The position numbers and the translations under genes are program-made. A stretch of DNA of 33,897 bases, taken from positions 1 to 33,897 of the forward strand of contig DAOUPT010000035.1 of the NCBI GenBank assembly GCA_030626025.1, given 5' to 3'. Positions within the stretch are counted from its first letter, which is position 1. Every line of letters begins with the position of its first letter. This document shows, piece after piece, positions 27,024 to 33,897 of this stretch. Below the pieces are notes generated by a model that was not told the DNA's origin, did not search any database, and worked only from the letters and a program-made list of their open reading frames with translations. The stretch is from Anderseniella sp. (lineage in GTDB: Bacteria > Pseudomonadota > Alphaproteobacteria > Rhizobiales > Aestuariivirgaceae).

Positions 27024-27643
27024 CAGCCATGTCGCAGGCCTCATCCAATAATAACAAACGCGTTGCATTGTTATGTGGCAGCCTTGCTGTTGGCATGGTG
27101 GGGATGGCCTACGCTTCGGTTCCACTATACCGGATTTTTTGTCAAGTGACCGGTTTTGGCGGCACAACACAGATTGCAAGCGGACCGGTCAGCAACATTA
27201 TCAATCAGAAAATCAACGTTGAATTTGATGCCAATGTTAATCGCGATCTTGATTGGAAGTTCAAACCGGTTCAGCATAAGATTACGATGAAAATCGGCGA
27301 GGAAGCGTTGATTTTTTATCGGGCTGAAAACACTTCAAAGAGAACCATAACCGGCACGGCGGTATTTAATGTAACTCCACCGCTGGCCGGAAAATACTTT
27401 AACAAGATTGAGTGTTTTTGTTTTACCGAACAAACCCTCAAACCCGGTCAGAGTGTTGACATGCCGGTGACATTTTTCGTCGATCCGGAAATCGTCAAAG
27501 ACCAGGATTTAAAGAAATTGAAAACCATCACTTTGTCTTACACCTTTTACGAGGCCGACAAAGACGAGAAGGAAACCAAAGACGTTTCCGCCAACCAGAC
27601 GTCGGCGCCTACAGCGCCAACCAACGACACAGTAGTAAATTAA
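27020..27643 (+). CDS. ctaG: Cytochrome c oxidase copper-assembly protein CtaG/Cox11
   Basis: 207 residues if it starts at the TTG (27020), which has GGGAG four bases upstream and overlaps the coxF stop. An ATG at 27029 gives 204 residues but is 13 bases from that site. One N-terminal membrane helix (about 14-33) ends with the family signature YASVPLYRIFCQVTGFGGTTQ. The periplasmic domain has the copper-binding CFCF (ECFCFTEQTL), and the end VDPEIVKDQDLKKLKTITLSYTFY fits the family. It delivers copper to the CuB site of CoxA. The C-terminus has a short T/A/P-rich tail. Confidence 0.94.
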   Translation: MTAMSQASSNNNKRVALLCGSLAVGMVGMAYASVPLYRIFCQVTGFGGTTQIASGPVSNIINQKINVEFDANVNRDLDWKFKPVQHKITMKIGEEALIFYRAENTSKRTITGTAVFNVTPPLAGKYFNKIECFCFTEQTLKPGQSVDMPVTFFVDPEIVKDQDLKKLKTITLSYTFYEADKDEKETKDVSANQTSAPTAPTNDTVVN

Positions 27644-27707
27644 CGCAAACAGAATTTAATTTTTCATAAGAACCGGTAAGGTTCTGACAGAAAGGGAGAA
27701 GGGGAAA

Positions 27708-28553
27708 ATGGCAGACAGTCACGCACCAAATCACAATTACCATCTGGTAGACCCGAGCCCATGGCCATTGGTCGGGGCAATTGCTGCCTTTGTTTTGGCA
27801 CTCGGTGCCGTAAACTGGATGCATGGTGGAAATCCATGGGTCATGGTCGCCGGTTTTGTCGGCATTCTTTATACCATGTTCATGTGGTGGGCAGACATCA
27901 TCAAGGAGGCCCATCAGGGCGACCATACCAAAGTTGTGCAACTGCACCTGCGCTATGGAATGATCCTGTTTATTGCCTCTGAAGTGATGTTTTTTGTCGC
28001 CTGGTTCTGGGCCTATTTTGATGCTTCATTGTTTTATGACGAAGTTGCTCAATTTGCCCGGGTGGAATCAACCGGCGGTCAATGGCCACCAAAAGGAACG
28101 CAGGTCTTTGACCCATGGCATTTGCCCTTGCTCAACACCATCATCCTTTTGACATCAGGTACCACCGTTACATGGGCGCACCATGCGCTGGTCCACAATG
28201 ATCGCAAAGGTCTGGTTTGGGGACTGGTTTTAACCATCCTTCTGGGCATCACCTTTACCGGTGTTCAGGCATATGAATATGGTCATGCAGCATTTGCGTT
28301 CAGTGCTGACAATGGCGGGAACATCTATTCATCAACGTTCTACATGGCAACCGGTTTCCACGGCTTTCACGTATTGGTCGGAACCATCTTCCTGATCGTC
28401 TGCCTGTTCCGTGCCCTTAAAGGCCATTTCACACCAGAACAGCATTTTGGTTTTGAAGCGGCTGCCTGGTATTGGCACTTCGTTGACGTTGTATGGTTGT
28501 TCCTGTTTGCCGCCGTCTATGTGTGGGGCTCATGGGGCGTTGCCGCTCACTAA
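27708..28553 (+). CDS. coxC: Cytochrome c oxidase subunit III
   Basis: 281 residues with seven membrane helices. Signatures are [15 protein letters not shown] at the N-terminus, [65 protein letters not shown], and the end [14 protein letters not shown] and [23 protein letters not shown]. It stabilises the CoxA core and helps proton uptake. AGGGAGAAGGGG precedes the ATG. The gene is followed by a terminator-like hairpin. Confidence 0.97.
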   Translation: MADSHAPNHNYHLVDPSPWPLVGAIAAFVLALGAVNWMHGGNPWVMVAGFVGILYTMFMWWADIIKEAHQGDHTKVVQLHLRYGMILFIASEVMFFVAWFWAYFDASLFYDEVAQFARVESTGGQWPPKGTQVFDPWHLPLLNTIILLTSGTTVTWAHHALVHNDRKGLVWGLVLTILLGITFTGVQAYEYGHAAFAFSADNGGNIYSSTFYMATGFHGFHVLVGTIFLIVCLFRALKGHFTPEQHFGFEAAAWYWHFVDVVWLFLFAAVYVWGSWGVAAH

Positions 28554-28576
28554 CCGCTAGCTTTAAACAAATGTAA

Positions 28577-28617
28577 AAACCGCGTTCTTTTGAAACAAGG
28601 AGCGCGGTTTGTTTTTT
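28577..28617 (+). terminator. Terminator-like hairpin after coxC
   Basis: AAACCGCG (28577-28584) pairs with CGCGGTTT (28603-28610). The inner part can extend the stem with gaps, and GTTTTTT follows at 28611-28617. It lies 24 bases after the coxC stop and 28 before the DUF983 start, so readthrough is needed for the downstream assembly genes unless they have their own promoter. Confidence 0.75.
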
Positions 28618-28644
28618 CCGATAACAAAACCTATATTAGAATCC

Positions 28645-29028
28645 ATGACAGACCAAAATCACTATCCCGACCTCTCTCCTGTGTCCACCGGCCTTAAGGG
28701 GAAATGTCCCCGTTGCGGTCGTGGCAGCTTGTTCAACGGTTTTCTGGAAATAGCTGAAAAGTGCAGTTCCTGCGAACTTGATTTCGAATTTGCCGATGCT
28801 GGCGACGGCGCCACATGGTTCGTCATGGTTATCGCCTCAACATTAACGATGGGCGCTGTATTGTGGGTTGAGTTTAGCTATCAACCGGCCTATTGGGTCC
28901 ATGCTTTGGTGGCAATTCCGCTTGCACTTGGGCTTCCCTTATTATTGTTGCGTCCCGGCAAAGCGATACTGGTAAACCAGCAATACAAAACCGAAGCGGC
29001 ACCTGGACAGATTGATTTGGATAAATGA
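28645..29028 (+). CDS. DUF983 family protein of the cox operon
   Basis: 127 residues from the ATG at 28645. A longer frame from a TTG at 28609 begins inside the terminator stem and is rejected. A zinc-ribbon with C21, C24, C40 and C43 (CPRCGRGSLF and CSSCELDFEF) is followed by ADAGDGATWFVM and two membrane helices. DUF983 proteins usually stand between coxC and SURF1 in alphaproteobacteria and are assumed to assist oxidase assembly. The role is unproven. The stop overlaps the SURF1 start (ATGA). Confidence 0.9.
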   Translation: MTDQNHYPDLSPVSTGLKGKCPRCGRGSLFNGFLEIAEKCSSCELDFEFADAGDGATWFVMVIASTLTMGAVLWVEFSYQPAYWVHALVAIPLALGLPLLLLRPGKAILVNQQYKTEAAPGQIDLDK

Positions 29029-29786
29029 CTAAAGGCCGCCGCATAGGTTTCATCGCTTTTTCATTGCTGATGATTGTCTGTCTCGTTGCTCTTGGTGCCT
29101 GGCAATTGCAAAGGATGCAATGGAAGGCACAACTGATTGAGCAAAGCAAGTCGGCCTTGACCGCCAAACCGGTTTCGATCAACGATATAACTGCTGGAAT
29201 TGAATACGGGTTTAGCGTTGACTGGCTGCGTATCGAACTCACCGGGTCATACCGGCATGATCTTGAACGCTATATATACAGCCCGACAAAGGCAGGCATT
29301 GGTTATCAAATTATTACGCCATTTATTGACGATGCGGGCATTCTGGTTTTTGTTGATCGCGGCTGGGTTCCGGCCACAGCAAAAGATCTGGCCAATCGTC
29401 AACCAGCTCGCCAGCCTGAGAACAAAATCGTTATCACCGGCGTAACCCGCTTGCACATCCCAGGCACAACTTTGTTTCAGGCACAAGCGGACCGGGTCAA
29501 TAATGTCTGGTATTGGTATGACCGCGAAACGCTGGCAACCTCATTACCGACTGGAACAGGTGAAACAACTGATGGACAATTGCCGATCATTTCCCCGGTA
29601 TTTGTGCAACTGGAACCAAATGGCGAACCGGGTGTTGGTGAGTGGCCAAAAATCGGACCGGTAAAAATAGAACTGCCGAACAACCATTTGCACTATGCGA
29701 TAACCTGGTTATCTCTTGCGTTGATTACGCTGGTTATGTTGATTATATTTTTACGTGCAAACCGAAAAACAAAGGCCGCACCTTGA
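29025..29786 (+). CDS. SURF1 family cytochrome oxidase assembly protein
   Basis: 253 residues with the SURF1 layout: an N-terminal helix (GFIAFSLLMIVCLVALGAWQLQRMQWK), a periplasmic domain (GYQIITPFIDDAGILVFVDRGWVP, NVWYWYDRETLA, PVFVQLEPNGEPGVGEWP) and a C-terminal helix after LPNNHLHYAITWLSLALITLVM. SURF1 helps insert haem a into CoxA. It is coupled to DUF983 by a 4-bp overlap, and the TGA stop is overlapped by the TTG start of the next gene. Confidence 0.95.
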   Translation: MTKGRRIGFIAFSLLMIVCLVALGAWQLQRMQWKAQLIEQSKSALTAKPVSINDITAGIEYGFSVDWLRIELTGSYRHDLERYIYSPTKAGIGYQIITPFIDDAGILVFVDRGWVPATAKDLANRQPARQPENKIVITGVTRLHIPGTTLFQAQADRVNNVWYWYDRETLATSLPTGTGETTDGQLPIISPVFVQLEPNGEPGVGEWPKIGPVKIELPNNHLHYAITWLSLALITLVMLIIFLRANRKTKAAP

Positions 29787-30145
29787 CCAGAGTCGAGTTC
29801 GATGTATTTTGCAAATCGCTCAAAGTAACCACGAACGTCATCCAGTGGGGAAATGCAACCGTCTGGAAAGTCGGTGGTAAAATTTTCGCAATCTGTTCCC
29901 ATTGGGGAAAGGGTGACCATCAAAAAATTGGCTTCAAATGCTCAGATTTCTCTTATCTGGTTCTGATTGAACAGGACGGCATTGTGCCTGGCCCCTATCT
30001 AGCCCGCGCCAAGTGGATCCAGCTTGAAAATGATGATGCCATGTCTGATGAAGAAATCAGAGCCTACATCACCGAGGCCCATAAAATCATCGCATCAAAG
30101 CTGACGAAAATCAAACAGCGCGAACTGGGTTTGTTGCCATCTTGA
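29783..30145 (+). CDS. MmcQ/YjbR family protein
   Basis: 120 residues from a TTG at 29783 with AAAGG seven bases upstream, overlapping the SURF1 stop as TTGA. A frame opening upstream at 29642 would run 145 bases over SURF1 and its extra residues show no family match, so it is rejected. The protein has the short MmcQ/YjbR alpha/beta fold (TRVEFDVFCKSL, QWGNATVWKVGGKIFAICSHW, IGFKCSDFSYLVLIEQDGIVPGPYLARAKWIQLE, ending in a helix of SDEEIRAYITEAHKIIASKL). The function of this family is not known, and DNA-binding labels in databases are weakly founded. Its insertion between SURF1 and thrC is a local feature. Confidence 0.82.
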   Translation: MTRVEFDVFCKSLKVTTNVIQWGNATVWKVGGKIFAICSHWGKGDHQKIGFKCSDFSYLVLIEQDGIVPGPYLARAKWIQLENDDAMSDEEIRAYITEAHKIIASKLTKIKQRELGLLPS

Positions 30146-30197
30146 AGCTCGCTGGTAAACCGGCTATAGCAATCGCACTCTAACAAAAGGCAACGCA

Positions 30198-31580
30198 ATG
30201 CAATATGTCTCGACACGGGCAGGTGCCCCCGAACTGGGTTTTGAAGACGTCATCATAACCGGCCTCGCCGCTGACGGCGGGCTGTACGTGCCAAAAACCT
30301 GGCCAGAATTTTCCAAAGAAAAATGGCGCTCGATGCGCGGTAAAACCTATGCCGAAATTGCTTTTGAGGTTATGGAACCATTTGTTGAAGGGGCTATGCC
30401 AGGCGATACCTTCAAGAAAATGATCGATGACGCCTATGCCTCATTTTCTCACCGCGCCGTTGTACCGCTCACCCAGCTTGATGCCAATCAATGGCTGCTG
30501 GAGCTTTATCATGGCCCGACGTTGGCCTTTAAAGATGTCGCCATGCAATTGCTTGCCCGCCTGATGGATTGGGCTCTGGAGAGGGCTGATAGATCAGCAA
30601 GCATCGTCGCTGCGACCTCCGGTGATACCGGCGGTGCTGCTATTGAAGCTTTTAAAAATTCCCAAAGAACCAAGGTGTTTGTTCTCCATCCCCATGAGCG
30701 TGTAAGTTCTGTCCAGCGCCGCCAAATGACTACCACCGGCTCGGATCGGGTCTTCAACATCGCGCTTGAAGGCAACTTTGATGATTGCCAGGATTTGGTC
30801 AAGGCAATGTTTGCCCACGAGACATTCCGGACGGAACAAAATCTTGCCGGTGTTAACTCCATCAACTGGGCCCGCATCATGGCTCAGACGGTTTATTATG
30901 CCACATCGGCGATCGCTCTTGGTGCGCCTGACCGGTCGGTTAGCTTTACCGTGCCAACTGGAAACTTTGGCGATATTTTTGCCGGTTATGTGGTCAAGCA
31001 AATGGGTTTGCCCATCGATCAGTTGGTCATCGCCACCAACTCTAACGACATCCTTGACCGCACCCTGAAAACCGGGCGTTATGAAATAACCGGTGTTGAA
31101 GCAACAACTTCGCCATCAATGGATATTCAGGTCTCCAGCAATTTTGAACGCTTGTTGTTTGACGTTTCAAACCGCAACGGAAATGAAGTGGTGCGAATGA
31201 TGTCGGGCCTTAAACAATCAGGTGCCTTTGAGATTGCCGCTGAACCGCTCGCCATTTTGCGCAAAACGTTCACTTCCGGCCGGACAGATGAAGACGCTGT
31301 GAAAAACATCATTGCTGATACATTGAAAACATCCGGAAAACTCATCGATCCGCACACAGCGGTCGCCTACTCGGTGGCTCGTCAGACAGCGAGTGAAAGC
31401 CCAATGATCACCCTGTCAACAGCGCATCCGGCCAAATTCCCTGATGCGGTACAAGCTGCCAGCGGTATTCACCCGCAATTACCGCCGCATATGGCTGATT
31501 TGTTTGACAGGACTGAAAAATTTGAAGTGCTGCCCAATGATCTGACTGCAGTGGAAGGTTTTATATCCAAATGCCAGTAA
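30198..31580 (+). CDS. thrC: Threonine synthase
   Basis: 460 residues, the longer (E. coli/yeast-like) type. Visible are the N-terminal YVSTRAGAPELGFEDVIITGLAADGGLYVP, the PLP lysine K112 in YHGPTLAFKDVAMQ, VAATSGDTGGAAIEAF for the phosphate loop, and the later VPTGNFGDIFAGYVVKQMGLP with NSNDIL. It converts O-phosphohomoserine to threonine in the cytoplasm. AAAAGGCAACGCA precedes the ATG. The 3' end overlaps the M16 gene by 10 bp, so the two are coupled. Its place after the cox genes is common in alphaproteobacteria. Confidence 0.96.
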   Translation: MQYVSTRAGAPELGFEDVIITGLAADGGLYVPKTWPEFSKEKWRSMRGKTYAEIAFEVMEPFVEGAMPGDTFKKMIDDAYASFSHRAVVPLTQLDANQWLLELYHGPTLAFKDVAMQLLARLMDWALERADRSASIVAATSGDTGGAAIEAFKNSQRTKVFVLHPHERVSSVQRRQMTTTGSDRVFNIALEGNFDDCQDLVKAMFAHETFRTEQNLAGVNSINWARIMAQTVYYATSAIALGAPDRSVSFTVPTGNFGDIFAGYVVKQMGLPIDQLVIATNSNDILDRTLKTGRYEITGVEATTSPSMDIQVSSNFERLLFDVSNRNGNEVVRMMSGLKQSGAFEIAAEPLAILRKTFTSGRTDEDAVKNIIADTLKTSGKLIDPHTAVAYSVARQTASESPMITLSTAHPAKFPDAVQAASGIHPQLPPHMADLFDRTEKFEVLPNDLTAVEGFISKCQ

Positions 31581-32839
31581 ACAACGTCAATAAAACAGAC
31601 CTTGCCAACGGCATCACGGTCCTCAGCCAGGACTACGCCCATCTTGAAACTGTAGCTCTCGGGGTTTGGACCAAAGCCGGTGCTCGTGATGAGCGCAAGG
31701 AAGAAAATGGTATTGCCCATATGCTTGAGCATATGGCATTCAAGGGCACTAGCAAACGCAATGCCCGCCAGATCGTTGAAGAAATTGAAGCTGCAGGCGG
31801 TGATCTCAACGCTGCTACTTCTATGGAATCCACCACCTATACTGCTCGCATTTTGAAAGACGAGTGGGTTAATGCGCTTGATGTCCTCGGCGATATTATC
31901 TGTGACCCGTTGTTTGAGAAAAATGAGCTAGAACGCGAGCGCGATGTTGTGTTGCAGGAAATTGCTGCCGCCAATGATACCCCCGATGAAGTGGTTTATG
32001 ATCTTGGCCATGAGGTGGCATTTCCCGATCAGGCCGTAGGCAGAACAATATTGGGCACCCAGGAACGGGTGTCTGCGTTTACACCCCAGAACCTGCATCG
32101 TTTTCGCAACGACCACTACGGCGGATCTCAAATGGTGATTGCAGCCGCCGGCCGCATTGATCATGATAAATTTGCTGATCAGGTTGCTGAAAAATTTTCA
32201 ACCGTCAAACCCGGCACAGTGACCGAGCGCCCGCCAGCGCAATTTACCGGCGGCATGTCGGTATCTGAAAAACCTCTCGATCAGACCCATATCCTGATGT
32301 CGTTTCCCGCTGTTGGCTATCGCCATGAAGATATCTATGCCATGCAAATTCTGTCGATTGTCCTTGGTGGTGGCATGTCATCGAAACTGTTTCAGCAAGT
32401 ACGTGAAGAACATGGCCTTTGCTACGCTGTTTATGCCCACGTTTCGGCTTTTCAGGACAGTGGTTTGTTTTCTATTTACGCGGGAACAGCACCTGACAAG
32501 GTCGGTGATCTGATTACGGTTACAACCGACACAATCCTGACCATGACAGATGGGGTTTCACAAGCCGAGATTGATCGGGCAAAAAACCAGATCAAGGCCG
32601 GGTTGGTGATGAGCCTTGAAAGCGCCGCCGGGCGGGCTGATCAACTGGCCAGGCAATACATGGCCTTTGGCCAGGTACCAGAGATAAGTCAGATCATTGA
32701 AAAAATCGAAGCCGTGACGATGGCCGATTTAACCCGTCTGTCAGTGCAGGTTTTCAACGGTGGTCAACTGTCCTTTGCAGCCGTCGGGTCTCTTGCTAAG
32801 CTGCCGTCCTATGGTGCTGTGACAGCAAGGTTTAGATAA
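31571..32839 (+). CDS. M16 family zinc peptidase (mitochondrial processing peptidase-like)
   Basis: 422 residues, typical for single-chain bacterial M16B proteases. The inverted zinc motif is complete: H50-M-L-E53-H54 and E130 in ERDVVLQEI, at the usual distance of 76. The C-terminal half has the substrate-contact region GGGMSSKLFQQVREEHGLCYAVYAH and the SLESAAGRADQLARQYM stretch. There is no clear signal peptide, so it should be cytoplasmic. It belongs to the group from which mitochondrial MPP derived, and the natural bacterial substrates are unknown. The start overlaps thrC and the stop overlaps the GNAT start (TAATG). Confidence 0.94.
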   Translation: MPVNNVNKTDLANGITVLSQDYAHLETVALGVWTKAGARDERKEENGIAHMLEHMAFKGTSKRNARQIVEEIEAAGGDLNAATSMESTTYTARILKDEWVNALDVLGDIICDPLFEKNELERERDVVLQEIAAANDTPDEVVYDLGHEVAFPDQAVGRTILGTQERVSAFTPQNLHRFRNDHYGGSQMVIAAAGRIDHDKFADQVAEKFSTVKPGTVTERPPAQFTGGMSVSEKPLDQTHILMSFPAVGYRHEDIYAMQILSIVLGGGMSSKLFQQVREEHGLCYAVYAHVSAFQDSGLFSIYAGTAPDKVGDLITVTTDTILTMTDGVSQAEIDRAKNQIKAGLVMSLESAAGRADQLARQYMAFGQVPEISQIIEKIEAVTMADLTRLSVQVFNGGQLSFAAVGSLAKLPSYGAVTARFR

Positions 32840-33435
32840 TGATTTTCCATCGGTCAGCAAACGAATATTACGAACTGACCGACACTATCGAAACCGTGCG
32901 GCTAACAATGCGTTTCCCGCTGATGGACGATTATGCCCAATGGTCCAGCCTGCGCAACCAAAGTCGCGCTTTTCTGGTGCCGTGGGAAGCAAGCTGGCCA
33001 GCTGATGATTTGTCGCGCAACGCCTTTGCCTACCGCTTAAAGCATTATCGCGGCAATGTCCGCAAAGACGAAGCTTACCCGCTGCTGATTTTCAAAGCTG
33101 ATGACAACAAAAAACTGCTCGGTGGCGTGACCATTTCCAACGTCCGCCGCGGCATCGCCCAAACCGCCCAACTGGGATACTGGATCGGTCAGCCGCACGC
33201 CAACAAGGGGTATATGAGCGAAGCAGTAAGAGCTGTCAGTGGTTTTTGTTTTGACCAACTTGCCCTAAATCGTGTTGAAGCCGCCTGCCTCATAAACAAT
33301 GGCCCTTCAACTCGTGTTCTTGAAAATGCTGGTTTTTCCCACGAAGGCATCGCTCGAAAATACTTGAAAATAAATGGGAAATGGCAAGATCATTTGTTAT
33401 ATGCGTTACTCAAAGATGACTATCGTAGCGATTAA
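32839..33435 (+). CDS. GNAT family N-acetyltransferase (RimJ-like)
   Basis: 198 residues with the GNAT fold: IETVRLTMRFPLMDDYAQW at the N-terminus, strand region LLGGVTISNVRRG, QLGYWIGQPHANKGYMSEAVRAV as the acetyl-CoA pyrophosphate site (the usual Q/RxxGxG/A is varied to QPHANKG), then LNRVEAACLINNGPSTRVLENAGFSHEGIARKYLKINGKWQDHLLYAL, which is the RimJ/RimL signature. Likely it acetylates a protein N-terminus or a small amine. It follows the M16 gene with a one-base overlap and is the last gene of thrC-M16-GNAT. The repeat element begins eight bases after its stop. Confidence 0.93.
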   Translation: MIFHRSANEYYELTDTIETVRLTMRFPLMDDYAQWSSLRNQSRAFLVPWEASWPADDLSRNAFAYRLKHYRGNVRKDEAYPLLIFKADDNKKLLGGVTISNVRRGIAQTAQLGYWIGQPHANKGYMSEAVRAVSGFCFDQLALNRVEAACLINNGPSTRVLENAGFSHEGIARKYLKINGKWQDHLLYALLKDDYRSD

Positions 33436-33443
33436 GTTTTATA

Positions 33444-33661
33444 CCCCTCGCGGCTATTCCTCACTGCGTTCGGGCCTCCGGGAAGGCGGCCTGACCGGCC
33501 GAGGTCCTCGGGACTAGTCCCTCGTTCGGCTGCGGATTCTCATGTTCGTTTTGAATCCGCAGCGGACGAGCGCCAGCGAGGACTAGCCGCGACTGCGGCT
33601 CGGCGCTTAATAGCGCCGTCCCCGCGGAGCATTTTTGCAAAGCAAAAATTGGCGTGAGCGA
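33444..33661 (-). repeat. Modular hairpin-rich repeat, copy 2 (inverted relative to copy 1)
   Basis: Read on the minus strand, this copy starts TCGCTCACGC and ends GAATAGCCGCGAGGGG, as in copy 1. Its centre is a long hairpin: GCTGCGGATTC (33529-33539) pairs with GAATCCGCAGC (33553-33563). Side palindromes are GGACTAGTCC (33511-33520), CGGCGCTTAATAGCGCCG (33601-33618) and GGCGGCCTGACCGGCCGA (33485-33502). The last is identical to the module at 6723-6740 of copy 1 but sits at the opposite flank of the element. It begins eight bases after the GNAT stop. Confidence 0.85.
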
Positions 33662-33662
33662 T

Positions 33663-33709
33663 ACCCAAACCTCTCCGTATCAACCCAGTCAAACACCCAA
33701 ACCTCTCCG
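33663..33709. repeat. 15-bp direct repeat
   Basis: ACCCAAACCTCTCCG occurs at 33663-33677 and 33695-33709, 32 bp apart, directly beside the modular repeat. It could be a duplication linked to insertion of that element, or a short tandem array. Between 33710 and the window end (33897) no gene could be supported. Confidence 0.5.
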
Positions 33710-33897
33710 CAAACACACCTATCCCCCCTCCACGATGCCCGCAGACATCCCGGTTAATCTAAAAGGTTGAAAAGAAGCGCGCACCGATGGATGCGAGAAA
33801 CTTTAGCTAAATAATATGCACCACCGGCGCACGCAACATGGCGATTTCGAAAGGTACAACCGCAAAAGGTTCAATCCTCTCGGAGACGTGTCAATCC

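Noticed and set aside
29642-29782. Longer form of the MmcQ/YjbR protein (167 residues)
   Set aside because: The added residues overlap SURF1 in another frame and do not belong to the family, and a TTG with AAAGG explains the start.

Overview
The window reads as chromosomal DNA of an alphaproteobacterium of moderate GC content, most likely a marine member of the Hyphomicrobiales (Rhizobiales) or a near relative. The main reasons are the gene order ialB-tldD next to coxB-coxA-ctaB-coxF-ctaG-coxC-DUF983-SURF1, followed by thrC, an M16 peptidase and a GNAT enzyme, the glcDEF/glcB set, and a fused TRAP permease with a DUF3394 tail. Species cannot be read from the sequence alone.

Left edge (1-2407): the end of a cold-shock protein gene, a decayed stretch holding a pair of 15-bp inverted repeats and a broken-looking small ORF, then a P4-type tyrosine integrase on the minus strand. 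About 170 bp upstream of the integrase lies the 3' half of a tRNA-His gene, from the anticodon loop to CCA, without its 5' half. This marks the boundary of an integrated element that lies to its left. Short direct repeats fill the gap between the integrase and this att site.

Transport unit (2408-6675): a TAXI-type periplasmic binding protein, a fused 4TM-12TM TRAP permease and a UspA-like protein, all on the plus strand, with one hairpin after the receptor gene and a clear terminator after the usp gene.

Two-carbon acid metabolism (6906-18457): a class III aminotransferase, a MOFRL-type glycerate kinase, malate synthase G, glycolate oxidase subunits GlcF, GlcE and GlcD, a small cytochrome c, an FMN-dependent alpha-hydroxy-acid dehydrogenase and a FAH-family enzyme. 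Together they can turn glycolate (and lactate or another 2-hydroxy acid) into glyoxylate or a keto acid, pass glyoxylate to malate, and recover glycerate to 2-phosphoglycerate. The cytochrome sits between the two oxidases and may carry their electrons, which is inference.

Minus-strand chain (18465-22768): ialB, tldD, a MATE transporter and a DUF937 protein, each overlapping the next, so probably translationally coupled.

Respiration block (23235-33435): the aa3 cytochrome c oxidase operon with its assembly factors, including a 47-residue CoxF-like gene too short for usual ORF cut-offs, a MmcQ/YjbR protein starting at TTG inside the SURF1 stop, then thrC, an M16 peptidase and a GNAT acetyltransferase.

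The most unusual item is a pair of about 220-bp hairpin-rich repeats in opposite orientation (6682-6903 and 33444-33661). Their ends and central core are conserved, but their palindromic side modules are exchanged between the two flanks. I could not match them to a known element.
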